DNA of 44,039 nucleotides, taken from IMG/VR virus record IMGVR_UViG_3300005590_000043, positions 1 to 44,039 of that record; one strand, given 5' to 3'. The DNA is from a virus. This document shows, piece after piece, positions 1-8,728 of the stretch. Each line of letters begins with the position of its first letter. Positions within the stretch are counted from its first letter, which is position 1. Under the pieces are notes generated by a model, which saw only the letters and a program-made list of their open reading frames with translations, was not told the DNA's origin and ran no database searches. Made by a program: the position numbers and the translations under genes.

Positions 1-2366
1 TGCGAGAGCAGATCGTCCGCCGTCTCGCGCGCCTCCGCTTCGGCGTCTACCAAATCGTTTACGAGCGTGTTTAGAGCAGCCAAGGCCTCTGCTGATAGCT
101 GCTCAGCATATAGCGAGGACTTAGAGGTAAATTCACTGGTAGCCGTGAATTGGACCCAGTCAGACCATTCACTATGTCGGCCATCATAGACAGATCTAAC
201 CCGGATCACATAATTAACGCCGGGCTGCAAAATGCTGCTCAACCAGACATAAGCAGCCCCTGCGGGAACAGTTTCTGCCTGAACCTCATAACTATAGTCG
301 GGCTGCCCCGTTCCGTCGTCCCTCGCCACCTCGATTTGCGTTTCAGATGGAACCGGATCAGTGCCATAATCAAATTCAAGTTTCAGCCCCGGCCATGTCA
401 CATCCCCGGAGTCACCCACCTGCCCGGGGGTTATCGTCACATCTGGATTGGCCAAGGCATCCCGATTGGTGGACGGGAAGGCAGGCGGAACAGACAAGTC
501 CACAGCCGTGGTTTCGTCCCAGACCAGCTCATCGGGGTAGACCTCTGATCCGCGCACCCGGATAGAGCCGTCAATGAAGCGCTCCACCTCTTCCGCCACA
601 AAGGTTTTGCCGGACGGGAACCCGCGAATCACACTTTTCCGCACATACCACTCGCCCGGCTCGATCACGCGCGCAGCGGTCTTGTAGGTTTCTTCGAGAT
701 AGAAGATGCGTCGGCTGTCTTCAATCTTGAGCTTGGCGATACGCTGACAGCGTTCCGCGTTGATCTCAAGATCGAGGTTCAGCGTGTCTGTGATCTCGCC
801 ATTGTCATCACCAATGTAGGCGGCGATCTGGACGCGCGGATAGTCGTCCTTCTTGTAGTCGTTGGCGGGATTAATAAACCGTCCCTCAATACCATTGAGC
901 ATGTCATCGAGACCACCACCCGGATCGGCACGGCTTTCGCTGTCACGCACCATATCATCATCCGTCAGGGTGATGACGGGCGTGCGGACAATCGGGGGCC
1001 TGAAGGAAATGCGCCCTCCCTGGTCAATCGCACGGGCCGCCATTTGGTCTGCCAGCCTCTGCAGGTTTTTATCATGGCTTTCAGCAGCGGAAAGAATTCC
1101 GTTAACCTCATAACGCTTCTGCGTGCCGCCGCCCTTTAGCGCAACATTCTGATCGCACAGGTCCGCGAGGGCCTTGAATTCAGCGTATGGAACCGCGTCA
1201 ACAGCCTCCCCGACGCCGAACCACATGACGTCAGAATCAAACGTGACCCTAATCCCGCTGCGATAATGATCCGCCGCGACCATTGCGTTTGTTGAATACT
1301 CCCAAGTCGTCGGGTTGCTCCATCGGTGCGAACCTGACCCGCCTGCGGTGCTGTCTTTTCTGCGGTCATAAAGAAGCGCGCCCTCGCCGCTGAAGCGATA
1401 GTCGAAGCTTTCCGGGAGGTCGCTATCCCAGAGGTGTTCAATCACCACATAAGCGACACCGCGCAGGCGGTGATCTGCAGTCCATTCAGACGCAGCAGCC
1501 TGAAGGTAAGCGTCCGCTGTCTGCCCATGTCCGCCTTGGTGGAAGGTAATCCAGCAGCGCTGCTCGCTATTGCCCTCAAGGTAAACAAGGGTTCGCACAC
1601 CATGGGTCAGCGCAGAATTGCGCACCTGGTAACCATTTATCCATACCTTGTCCAGCTTGTTGATCTTGTGATCGGCGATAGCGTAAACGCGCTGCATGTA
1701 CTTGCGCTGTTGCCCATTTGTGAACGCAGCCACAAAGCTGCCGGACGTTACAAATCGGCCAAGTGCCAATTCACGCGGATACGGCTCGTACTCTTCCTGA
1801 AGTTCAAGCTGGACTGTGCCAGACTTCTTGAACTTTGTCCGCCACGGCAGCGTAACCCCTTCCAACTGGGCAATCAGGTCAAAGCCCTTGTCTCCGGGGT
1901 AGGCAGCATTTTGGCTTGCAGGTGTCCGGGTCTCCATGCGCCGCTCAAGATAGGCCAGAGCGCCGCTTTCAATCTCCATGGTCAGGCGGGCAGCTTGCCC
2001 GGCCTTCAGGCTGTCGGACAGGTTACGAAGCCTTCCGCGCTCATCTTCCAGAACCGTGCCGTCATCCGGCACCTGCCCGGAATTCCAGACAATGCGGCGC
2101 AAGCGGATTTGTCTCCGCCTCCATGTCTTATCTAGAAGCGCGCCGACAGGATCTGTGTTGTCAGACTGACGAGAGCTGTCAAAGTCCAGTTCGAACTTCT
2201 CTGATTTCAGGCCTGCTCTGCGCTTCAGGCGGTCTGGCGGCGTCCAGCGCGTTCCCAGCGGCGTATAGGTATTATCATCAAGCGTGAGGCTGTCGCGGCC
2301 ATTGCACCAGCGCAGCGTCTCGCTATCCAGCGTGATTTCAAGGAACCAGCGTGAAATACGCGTCAT
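1..2366 (-). CDS. Tail tip / host-specificity protein (J-like), 3' end missing
   Basis: The reading frame is open from the ATG at 2366 to the window edge, giving at least 788 residues. The start overlaps the stop of the upstream tail gene (ATGA). The first ~170 residues look like a small baseplate-hub domain rich in beta strands. The middle contains the aromatic-rich body expected of a tail tip hub, and the region around residues 680-760 reads like a fibronectin type III domain (a P-x-E-x-x-x-E-V stretch, then VNYVIRVRSVYDG and a W-S-D-W motif). After that comes a helical stretch rich in Ala and Glu. Position after tape measure and distal tail genes fits the last structural gene of a siphophage tail. 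It should sit at the tail tip and contact the host surface. The J-like assignment rests on context and fold impression, not on a recognised signature. Confidence 0.8.
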   Translation of the reverse strand, partial: MTRISRWFLEITLDSETLRWCNGRDSLTLDDNTYTPLGTRWTPPDRLKRRAGLKSEKFELDFDSSRQSDNTDPVGALLDKTWRRRQIRLRRIVWNSGQVPDDGTVLEDERGRLRNLSDSLKAGQAARLTMEIESGALAYLERRMETRTPASQNAAYPGDKGFDLIAQLEGVTLPWRTKFKKSGTVQLELQEEYEPYPRELALGRFVTSGSFVAAFTNGQQRKYMQRVYAIADHKINKLDKVWINGYQVRNSALTHGVRTLVYLEGNSEQRCWITFHQGGHGQTADAYLQAAASEWTADHRLRGVAYVVIEHLWDSDLPESFDYRFSGEGALLYDRRKDSTAGGSGSHRWSNPTTWEYSTNAMVAADHYRSGIRVTFDSDVMWFGVGEAVDAVPYAEFKALADLCDQNVALKGGGTQKRYEVNGILSAAESHDKNLQRLADQMAARAIDQGGRISFRPPIVRTPVITLTDDDMVRDSESRADPGGGLDDMLNGIEGRFINPANDYKKDDYPRVQIAAYIGDDNGEITDTLNLDLEINAERCQRIAKLKIEDSRRIFYLEETYKTAARVIEPGEWYVRKSVIRGFPSGKTFVAEEVERFIDGSIRVRGSEVYPDELVWDETTAVDLSVPPAFPSTNRDALANPDVTITPGQVGDSGDVTWPGLKLEFDYGTDPVPSETQIEVARDDGTGQPDYSYEVQAETVPAGAAYVWLSSILQPGVNYVIRVRSVYDGRHSEWSDWVQFTATSEFTSKSSLYAEQLSAEALAALNTLVNDLVDAEAEARETADDLLS

Positions 2367-2977
2367 CGCAGCACCTGCTCAGCCTTGAACTGGACATCCC
2401 AGCGCTTGAATCCCTCACGCACGCGCGGGGTCTCCGTCAGGCGGAACTCTCCAAGGGCGGCAATCCTGCGGGGTGCAGTGACGCTGGCGTGGGGTGTGAC
2501 AGGGCGCGGCCACACGGACAAAGTTGCCTGGCCGGACCCGTTATAGGTTGCCTCTGCCAAAACCTGCCCGATCCAGTAGCCATTGTTCAGGGTCCGGTAG
2601 GAAATCATGTCTCCGGGATAGGCCTTGCGGCCCACGCTCAGGGCATCGCTGACAGTTACGGTGGAGTTGGCGCTGTCAATGCTGACGATGGAAAGCACGG
2701 CATCCGACGTGATTGCCGGGTCGCGCGGGTTCGGACGCATGGACCGCCACATGGTAAACGTGAGATCAGCCAGGCGGCGGCGCGTAAGAAACGTGTCCCA
2801 CTCATCGAAGTGGGCGCGGTTGATGATGTTGACACCTACCTCGATCATCCAGAACGGATCGCCGATCTCGATGACATCGGCCTCTCCGCTGTTCGAGGTG
2901 ACTGCCGTCTGATTTTCAATAGGGGTCCAGCGCGCCTCGATGATACCGAGGCACGGTGCCTGTTCGCCTGCGCTCAT
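2363..2977 (-). CDS. Minor tail / distal tail-like protein
   Basis: A 204-residue protein between the tape measure gene and the tail tip gene. The gap to the tape measure stop is only a few bases, and its own stop overlaps the next start (ATGA). The sequence is beta-rich, with a central stretch FWMIEVGVNIINRAHFDEWDTFLT and a C-terminal GFKRWDVQFKAEQVLR-like strand ending. Size, position and the tape measure - small tail protein - tip order match the distal tail protein (Dit) slot of siphophages. I do not recognise a named family, so the functional call is inferred from position. Confidence 0.6.
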   Translation of the reverse strand: MSAGEQAPCLGIIEARWTPIENQTAVTSNSGEADVIEIGDPFWMIEVGVNIINRAHFDEWDTFLTRRRLADLTFTMWRSMRPNPRDPAITSDAVLSIVSIDSANSTVTVSDALSVGRKAYPGDMISYRTLNNGYWIGQVLAEATYNGSGQATLSVWPRPVTPHASVTAPRRIAALGEFRLTETPRVREGFKRWDVQFKAEQVLR

Positions 2978-2981
2978 AATG

Positions 2982-5900
2982 TCACCTGATGAAGCGGTCG
3001 CGCCGGTAGCGCGGGGTGGTTGCGGTCTGCTCGCTGGCGATCACGGATCGAATGGTGTCTTCCTGCTCACGCCGCATCTGATCAATCATGGCCTTGAGGT
3101 CAGGAAGGGTGTCCCGATCAACAGGGCCGTTGAAATTGAGCTGAGCGCCAGCGACATTCACCTGCCGGCCGCCTCCGGTGAAGAAGGACGGAGCCACACT
3201 GACGGGCTGCGTGATCCGTGCCAGCTGGGCCTCTACATCAACGCCTTGGTTCATCGCGCGAAGCAGGTCTTCATTCTTTCTGGTCGCGTCCGCTGTCATG
3301 ACACTTTCGCCGCGTGACAGGCGTGCCGGAATACTGTCTGACCGGTGGGACCCAGGCCCCTGAAGGTCGACAACACCATCTTTGAAGCCGGAGATGGCAG
3401 AGGCGGCAATGCCGGCAATTGTGGCCAGACCAGTCACCTTGGCAGACGCAATCAGAGGGGCATTCAAAGGCGGTGGGGCGGCGGCGGCGGCCTTGGCCAC
3501 GGCTAGGTTCATCTGAACGTATGCGCTGGCGAGTGCCGCGGCCTTCTCGGCCAGGAACAGGGCCTTATAGATGCCCTTGTTTTCGCCGGCGAACTTCTTC
3601 GCAAGGTCCGCTGCTGCGTCGAATCCACGCTCTGCGGCATCCAGCTGGGCAACTGCTGCCTCCTGCTTGATGGCCGTAATCGCGGCCTCGGCATCAGCAT
3701 TGATCTCTTTGCGCCGCTCAAGGTATTCGGCTTCACGGTCCAGCTTATCCTGAAACCATTCTTCAAGAAGCTGCAGTTCCTCTTCCTGACGGGCACGAAC
3801 CTGCTCTATTGCGCTATCAGAATACTCCCCCTTGCCGAGCGCCTTGTCCTCAAGCTCTTGGCGCCGGGCGGCATACTCCTCATCGAGCGCGGCGATAGCC
3901 TCATTCTTGCGGGTCTCATCCTCGATTTCCTTATCGATGAGAGCGCGCTTGAGCTGGTATTCGCGTTCGAGCAGGGCGGACGTTCGCCCCAGCATTTCGT
4001 CGCGGGCGCGCGTGATCTCCTCAACAAGGTCGCGCTCCTTGTCGGCCTTGGCTTCCTGCTCTGCCAGATACTCGTTGAAGTCATCAAACTCAGCAGCGCG
4101 GATCTCGCTGAGCTGTTGCTTATAGGTCTCGTTTGCCTGGCGGCGCAGTTCGTCGGCTTCCGCCTGCCCGACCTTTGCCGCATCGATCGCCGCCAACCGC
4201 TCATCACGGATGCGGACGATCTGCTCACGCTCGGTTTCAAACGTGTCGTTATAGGCGGACCTGATTTCATCAAGAGCCTTCTTGGTGCGCTTGTCCAGGC
4301 CGTCACCGCCCCGCCCCCCCTCACGCACAGTCGCCTGCGCCTCTTGGCGTGCTGTGGCCTCATCGAGACCCGCCTGAAGAAGGCGAATAGTCTCTTCAGC
4401 GATGGCGATCTGCTGTTCAAAGCGAGCTGAGGCCCGGTCGAGCCCTTTCGACTTCGCGTCTTCGAGGGACTCGGAAAGCGCCTTGATGCGCTCCAGTTCC
4501 TTCTCAATAAGGCCCGCATTCGTGATCTCGGTGAAGCGCTTGTTCAGCGCCTTTTCTACCGCCTCGACGCCCCCGTCTTGAAACGCCTTGACGATATTGA
4601 CGCCGCCATCTCCGAAGGCGACTTTGGCGCTTTCCTTGAGCTGGCTTCGGAGATATGAGACCTTCTGCTCTGCGGCAAGGATTTCCCGCCCCAGATCACT
4701 GTTGTCGATGCGTGCCTCGGCACCGGCCTGGTCGCCCGTTACGCCAGCAACGGTGCGAACCTCTTCATCACGCCGCTTCCTGAGCCGCTCAAGGGCGGCC
4801 TCGCCCTCTTGAATTTGGGCATTGATAGAGTTCAGATCCTGCACAAGGGATGCGGTCGTGACATCACGGATGGCTTCAGCGATCCCCTCGATTGCGCCTT
4901 TCAGTCTGTTCATGACCGGAAGCGCAAAATTGGCATCCTTTGATAGATCGGCAAATGAGGTATACTTCTCAGTCTGTTCGAGCGCTGCGTTCATGCCCTC
5001 GATTGCCCGCTTGGCGTCGTCAATGACCTCCCGGCCCTCGCGTGCGTCTCTCGCCAGCGCGATGAACGCACCCGCCGCAGCGATAATGGCCAAAGTGGGA
5101 AGTGAAGCGGCAAGCAGCGACATTCCACCAGCCAGCGCCTGTGTCGTGACCAGCGCCGCGCCACCGCGCACCGTGAGCAGCTGCAGGCTGGTGCTGAGGG
5201 TGCCGAGCAGGGGCAGCACACGCCCGCCAATAGATGCCGCCATCGGAAGCAGAGCCTTGATCGTCAGCGCAATCAGGGCAATGCTGAGGACGTCCGCATT
5301 CTCTGCGGCGATCACCAGCAACTGCTGTAGGCCCTCCAGCGCGATGATGAGGCCATCCTCAGCGCCCGCATCACCCAGCGCAAGAACCAGCTCCTCAAGG
5401 CGTGACCGGGTGGCCAGCAGCGCACCGTTGAGGTTCTCGTCCATGATTTCCGCAATGCGGCTGGCTGTGCCGCCTGCCTCTTCATAGGCGCCGGTCAGCT
5501 CGCGCACTTTGGGGATAGAGGATTGCAGCACCTCGAATGCGGGTCCGCCGCGAAGTCCGAACAGGGTAATGGCGTCTGCGGTCGTGACCCCGGCCTCGGC
5601 CAGCCGCTCTAGAGAGTTGGCAAGCGAGCCCGTGGCAGAGAGCGATACGTCCTCCATGGTGAGTCCGTACTTCTTCAGCACCTTCTCGCCCTGGCTGGAT
5701 TGCTTTTCGAGGCCGATCATGACGCGGCGGAGCCCGGTGCCCGCCATTTCGGCTTGCAGGCCGGCATCTGAAAGTGCGGAGACGGCAGCCGCCGTGTCTT
5801 CGACGCCAACGCCAAGGCCCGCAGCGACGGGCGCGGCATATTTCATGGCCTCGCCAAGCTGGCCGACATCCGTGTTGGACGAATTGGCCGCCAGGGCAAG

Positions 5901-6470
5901 CACATCGACAACGCGAGCTGTCTCCGAGACTTCCAGACGGAATCCCTGCAAGACGTTCGAGGCGATGTCGGCCGCGCGGCCCAGATCCAGATTGCCGGCC
6001 TGTGCCAGCTTCAGGGTGCCTTCAATGGAGCCCAGGATTTCGTCGGTCTCGAAACCGGCGCGAGCAAGGAACAGCATGCCCTCTGCGGCCTGAGTGGCGC
6101 TGAAACGGGTCGTTGCCCCAAGGGATCGCGCACGCGCCTCAAGCGCTTCAAACTGGCTTTCTGTGGCCTGCGACACAGCCTTGACCGTGGACATGGCCTG
6201 CGCAAAGTCCGCAAGCACACGAACGCCCGCCGTGGCACCCGCAACTGTGGCGAGCGCGAGCGCCGAAGAACGAAGCGAGTCCGCCATGGACCGACCAGCC
6301 CGGCCAATTGCATTCAGGGATTTCGTCGCCTGCGCTTCCGTGATCCCGGCCTGCTTGCGGACATTCTTCATGCTGCGATCAAAGGTGCGCTCACCCGCCG
6401 CAATGTCGCGCTGGTATTTGTCCAGCTTGGCCTGAAGCTCAACGATGACGCGGTCTGCAGTAATGGCCAT
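2982..6470 (-). CDS. Phage tail tape measure protein (TP901 family)
   Basis: At 1162 residues this is the longest gene in the window. It sets tail length and helps DNA passage into the cell. Residues ~95-330 match the TP901 tape-measure core: AMSTVKAVSQAT, LARAGFETDEILGSIEGTLKLA and a NVLQGF motif. Hydrophobic, possibly membrane-active segments lie at ~395-475. A long charged coiled coil follows, roughly residues 550-1000 (repeated A-E-x-E-R/K heptads). The C-terminal region has the GF-K-DGVVDLQGPGSHRSDSIPARLS-type motif usual in these proteins. The ATG at 6470 is preceded by an AAAGAG ribosome site. It is separated from the tail chaperone gene by an intrinsic terminator (6494-6516), which is unusual within a tail operon. 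Confidence 0.95.
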   Translation of the reverse strand: MAITADRVIVELQAKLDKYQRDIAAGERTFDRSMKNVRKQAGITEAQATKSLNAIGRAGRSMADSLRSSALALATVAGATAGVRVLADFAQAMSTVKAVSQATESQFEALEARARSLGATTRFSATQAAEGMLFLARAGFETDEILGSIEGTLKLAQAGNLDLGRAADIASNVLQGFRLEVSETARVVDVLALAANSSNTDVGQLGEAMKYAAPVAAGLGVGVEDTAAAVSALSDAGLQAEMAGTGLRRVMIGLEKQSSQGEKVLKKYGLTMEDVSLSATGSLANSLERLAEAGVTTADAITLFGLRGGPAFEVLQSSIPKVRELTGAYEEAGGTASRIAEIMDENLNGALLATRSRLEELVLALGDAGAEDGLIIALEGLQQLLVIAAENADVLSIALIALTIKALLPMAASIGGRVLPLLGTLSTSLQLLTVRGGAALVTTQALAGGMSLLAASLPTLAIIAAAGAFIALARDAREGREVIDDAKRAIEGMNAALEQTEKYTSFADLSKDANFALPVMNRLKGAIEGIAEAIRDVTTASLVQDLNSINAQIQEGEAALERLRKRRDEEVRTVAGVTGDQAGAEARIDNSDLGREILAAEQKVSYLRSQLKESAKVAFGDGGVNIVKAFQDGGVEAVEKALNKRFTEITNAGLIEKELERIKALSESLEDAKSKGLDRASARFEQQIAIAEETIRLLQAGLDEATARQEAQATVREGGRGGDGLDKRTKKALDEIRSAYNDTFETEREQIVRIRDERLAAIDAAKVGQAEADELRRQANETYKQQLSEIRAAEFDDFNEYLAEQEAKADKERDLVEEITRARDEMLGRTSALLEREYQLKRALIDKEIEDETRKNEAIAALDEEYAARRQELEDKALGKGEYSDSAIEQVRARQEEELQLLEEWFQDKLDREAEYLERRKEINADAEAAITAIKQEAAVAQLDAAERGFDAAADLAKKFAGENKGIYKALFLAEKAAALASAYVQMNLAVAKAAAAAPPPLNAPLIASAKVTGLATIAGIAASAISGFKDGVVDLQGPGSHRSDSIPARLSRGESVMTADATRKNEDLLRAMNQGVDVEAQLARITQPVSVAPSFFTGGGRQVNVAGAQLNFNGPVDRDTLPDLKAMIDQMRREQEDTIRSVIASEQTATTPRYRRDRFIR

Positions 6471-6493
6471 GTCAGCGCTCTTTCATCTCAAAG

Positions 6494-6516
6494 AAAAAGC
6501 CGCCCCGAAGGGCGGC
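6494..6516 (-). terminator. Intrinsic terminator between tail chaperone and tape measure genes
   Basis: On the minus strand the sequence reads GCCGCCC-TTCG-GGGCGGC, a perfect 7-bp GC stem closed by a TTCG tetraloop, followed directly by TTTTTCTTT. This is a textbook rho-independent terminator. It lies in the 53-base gap between the end of the chaperone frames (6524) and the tape measure start (6470), in the direction of late transcription. It should reduce tape measure and tip expression relative to the upstream head and tube genes, unless antitermination operates. Confidence 0.85.
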
Positions 6517-6523
6517 CTCAGTG

Positions 6524-7104
6524 TCAGATCTTCACATCCGGCAGATTCATGCCCCGAATGCGGTCTTTCATGGCCTCAAACTCCGCATCCGTAGGCGGAT
6601 CAGACTGGCCAGCGGGCTTCATCATGCGGCTGTGCTCAGCCACCATTCCCTGCCACTCCCAAAGCGTCAGGTTGCCGATTTCTTTCGGGCTGATGCCTTT
6701 TTCGAGGCCGACCGCGTAGGCTGCGGCGAGGTTGAAGTATCCTCCCCCGCCGCCTCGTCCTTTGGGGCGTCGCTTTCCTCCCCAGCCTCATATCCAATGA
6801 TGCAGGCCGACAGGATCGCGGTTGCGTGGGCATGCCAGATTTCGAGCGGCCAGACATCGCAATACCGCTCGATCAGAGTGCGCGCTTCCTGGGCCTCAAG
6901 GCCGCCGCCGATCAAGCCGATACGGACGGTCTCGACCAGATCAACGGCGTGATATTCACTTGTCAGAACGCGCTTCCAGATCGTACCAATGGGGGCTTGG
7001 CACTTCTCTTCCAGCTCCGCGATCCGTTTGATCGGGAGCCGGAAGGTATAGTCGGCATCTGCAAAGGTCAGTTCGACCTCACAGCTTCGGTACGGTCCCG
7101 GCAT
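6524..7104 (-). CDS. Tail assembly chaperone, predicted -1 frameshift product (G-T type)
   Basis: The frame ending at 6524 has no start codon near its beginning (open from about 6788), yet encodes a plausible conserved domain: residues such as YFNLAAAYAVGLEKGISP and NLTLWEWQGMVAEH, typical of alphaproteobacterial tail assembly chaperones. It lies in the -1 frame relative to the gene starting at 7104. A -1 slip at the G run (complement of 6744-6748) joins 120 residues of the upstream frame to 73 residues of this frame, giving about 193 residues. This copies the lambda G / GT arrangement located just before the tape measure gene. A -1 shift is the only ready way to translate this domain; the exact slip codon is inferred. 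Confidence 0.7.
6667..7104 (-). CDS. Tail assembly chaperone (G-like, unshifted product)
   Basis: A 145-residue protein starting at the ATG at 7104, which overlaps the stop of the tail tube gene (TAATG). The N-terminal ~110 residues form the folded part (CEVELTFADADYTFRLPIKRI and IGLIGGGLEAQEARTLIERY), resembling the GTA/HK97-type tail assembly chaperone that coats the tape measure protein during tail growth. The last ~35 residues are low-complexity and basic (SASKKASARKKSAT ending), which is what one expects of the non-shifted tail after a frameshift site. Most ribosomes would make this form. Confidence 0.8.
   Translation of the reverse strand: MPGPYRSCEVELTFADADYTFRLPIKRIAELEEKCQAPIGTIWKRVLTSEYHAVDLVETVRIGLIGGGLEAQEARTLIERYCDVWPLEIWHAHATAILSACIIGYEAGEESDAPKDEAAGEDTSTSPQPTRSASKKASARKKSAT
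6742..6748 (-). other. Probable -1 programmed ribosomal frameshift site
   Basis: The minus-strand heptamer GGGGGAG lies in zero frame as G-GGG-GAG. A -1 slip re-pairs the P-site GGG codon perfectly. Zero-frame codons start at 7104 minus multiples of three (GAG at 6744), and the downstream frame is exactly -1. No obvious stimulatory pseudoknot was modelled. Position before the tape measure gene is the classic place for this recoding signal. Confidence 0.6.
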
Positions 7105-7556
7105 TAAGAGTTACCGGGCGTGAAAGTCGGCTTGCCGTTCATTGCGATGGCGACACTGACCTGCCAGCGCTGGCCACGTGAGCCGGTTTCCTCATAGGAG
7201 GTCAGGATCGCCGGGGCCTCGAAATAGCCGCCACCTTCGGCAGAGCTGAGGTCACGGAACCAACGGACATTGATCTCGGACTCATTGCCGAACCACCAGT
7301 CCTGCCACGTCTGCATGGCGTCGGTATCGAGGACACCAGAGCCCTGCAGGGTCATCTGCTTGGACACGACATCAGAGATCAGCCAGGCCGGAAAGTCCGG
7401 GTCTGCACAGTCAGGGATATTTGTCGTGTTGCTCTCGATGTTCACCGTCATGGTCAGTTCGGTGAACCCGCAGGGCGCGGCGAACGTTTCAGAGGAAGCT
7501 CCGTCGCCCAGCATAATCATTGCTGCGCCGAACTTCATGGTCTTTGCTTGTGCCAT
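7104..7556 (-). CDS. Major tail tube protein
   Basis: About 150 residues from the ATG at 7556, which has AGAAGG ten bases upstream; an in-frame start at 7592 adds twelve residues but has no better ribosome site. The sequence has the size and pattern of a TP901-1-like tube protein: an N-terminal strand, a central 'TWQDWWFGN' segment, and a C-terminal beta segment (QRWQVSVAIAMNG). It lies between the tail terminator and the chaperone/tape measure genes, the standard order. The stop overlaps the chaperone start. Confidence 0.8.
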   Translation of the reverse strand: MAQAKTMKFGAAMIMLGDGASSETFAAPCGFTELTMTVNIESNTTNIPDCADPDFPAWLISDVVSKQMTLQGSGVLDTDAMQTWQDWWFGNESEINVRWFRDLSSAEGGGYFEAPAILTSYEETGSRGQRWQVSVAIAMNGKPTFTPGNS

Positions 7557-7658
7557 AAATGGGCATCCTTCTATTGGGCTGCGCCGTCTCACGACGGTGC
7601 GTCACGGGGTTGCCCACACCCCATGTTTGAATTCATCCACCTGGGCCGGGCGGAGCCT

Positions 7659-8078
7659 TTATTCAGTGGTGATCACTGAAAACCGTATGATCGCGTGATA
7701 GTCCGTGGACTCCCCGCCATCTTCGATGATCTGGGTTCCCTGCCAATCGAGGGAGACGAGTCCGACCCCGCCCTCAAGCGGAAGCATGTCGTCTGAGAGT
7801 GCATCCACGATGGTGTCCGCAATCGTGGCGCATGGCCCCTCATCCGGACCGCGCGCAAACACGTGCAGCGTGATATCGCTGTCACTTCCGCCAAGACCTG
7901 TTGCCTCATAGGGCCGCGTGTCCGGCGCGCCATACCTGCCGAAAGGCCATTCAGGGCTATCTGGTGTGCGCATTCCGTAAAAGCGCGTGCCAAGCAGGTC
8001 TGTGACCGCGCTGGTCGCCAATAGCTTCATGATGATGGCGCGCCGCAGGGGCAGCGTGTGGTCAGTCGGCTTCAGCAT
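7659..8078 (-). CDS. Tail terminator/completion protein, DUF3168 family
   Basis: The 139-residue protein begins PLRRAIIMKLLATSAVTDLLGTRFYGM and ends GGESTDYHAIIRFSVITTE, matching the DUF3168 pattern of 'L...L..d..v..lvG.riy......' followed by a final beta strand after an H-x-x-I-R-F/Y segment. DUF3168 proteins cap the growing tail tube. It overlaps the previous gene end by 17 bases and is followed by an 80-100 base gap with hairpins before the tube gene. Confidence 0.85.
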   Translation of the reverse strand: MLKPTDHTLPLRRAIIMKLLATSAVTDLLGTRFYGMRTPDSPEWPFGRYGAPDTRPYEATGLGGSDSDITLHVFARGPDEGPCATIADTIVDALSDDMLPLEGGVGLVSLDWQGTQIIEDGGESTDYHAIIRFSVITTE

Positions 8079-8316
8079 CTGTTTCCGCCGTCTCTTCGAC
8101 TTTGGAGACTTCCGTCAGGAAGACGGACGTGCCTTCATCTGCCTCAAAATCTGTCGCGGGCTCTTCTTTGCGTCCCTCAGGGAAAGCCTTGCCAGCTGCG
8201 ATCGCACGGTCTGCACACTCGCGTGTGACGTTCATTTTAGTGCCAGCCTTGTAGCTGACTGTGGCGCGTTTGGTGGCGCGAAAATCATAGTCTTCGGTGA
8301 ATCTGACCCAAACCAT
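8062..8316 (-). CDS. Small head-tail region protein, unknown function
   Basis: An 84-residue protein with ATG at 8316, preceded by AAGGAT at good spacing. It begins MVWVRFTEDYDFRATKR and contains KAGTKMNVTRECADRAIAAGKA, a pattern I associate with short phage proteins of the connector cluster. The C-terminal third is acidic (EADEGTSVF...ETAETDAEAD). No enzymatic motif is visible. It overlaps DUF3168 downstream and lies four bases from the HK97 gp10-like gene upstream, so it is translated as part of the connector block. Confidence 0.7.
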   Translation of the reverse strand: MVWVRFTEDYDFRATKRATVSYKAGTKMNVTRECADRAIAAGKAFPEGRKEEPATDFEADEGTSVFLTEVSKVEETAETDAEAD

Positions 8317-8320
8317 AGGG

Positions 8321-8728
8321 CTATCCTTTCCTGTTGACGCGGTTGACCGTCGCGCGGACGTTGACGGTGTATTCCTTGCGGACCTTCTGTGCCGCCGGGG
8401 CCATGTAAGGGCGCTCAGCCATTTTTGATGTGCCGACTTCAAGCGGCACGGCGTAGGGGGCGGCGCTCTCGGCAACCGCTTTGAGCGGGCCTGTAATACG
8501 CGCGGTAATCCCGGCAGACAGGACGCCTGTATCGAGATTGGGCGGCTCACCGGGCTTTGAGGGGACATGCCCCTTGCCCTGTATGGAGCCTTGAGAGATC
8601 AGAAATTGCGCCACGCCGCGCACGCTATCTGCGGCGATGAATGTGTCTCTTGTCAAAGCGGTGACCAGCTCCCGGCCCCGCATCTTGCGAAGGCGGCGCT
8701 TGTGACTCTCGGCGCCCTTAATCCGCAT
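8321..8728 (-). CDS. HK97 gp10-like tail completion protein
   Basis: From the ATG at 8728 (MRIKGAESHKRRLRKMRG) the product is 135 residues. The pattern 'LDTGVLSAGITARI', 'AESAAPYAVPLEVGTSKMAERPYMAPA' is the hallmark of the HK97-gp10 family (an A-x-Y-A-x-x-x-E-x-G-T...R-P-(F/Y)-M/L motif). These proteins connect head and tail. The start overlaps the stop of the upstream gene by 11 bases, favouring this ATG over the longer upstream frame start at 8851. Confidence 0.9.
   Translation of the reverse strand: MRIKGAESHKRRLRKMRGRELVTALTRDTFIAADSVRGVAQFLISQGSIQGKGHVPSKPGEPPNLDTGVLSAGITARITGPLKAVAESAAPYAVPLEVGTSKMAERPYMAPAAQKVRKEYTVNVRATVNRVNRKG

Noticed and set aside
1434-2135. 233-residue plus-strand frame over the tail tip gene
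   Set aside because: The minus frame is open for the full length with clear protein character; the plus frame is a shadow.
7581-7658. Hairpins between the tail tube and terminator genes as a terminator
   Set aside because: GC-rich pairings exist (GCACCGTC...GACGGCGC and GGGGT...ACCCC), but no T-tract follows on the minus strand.
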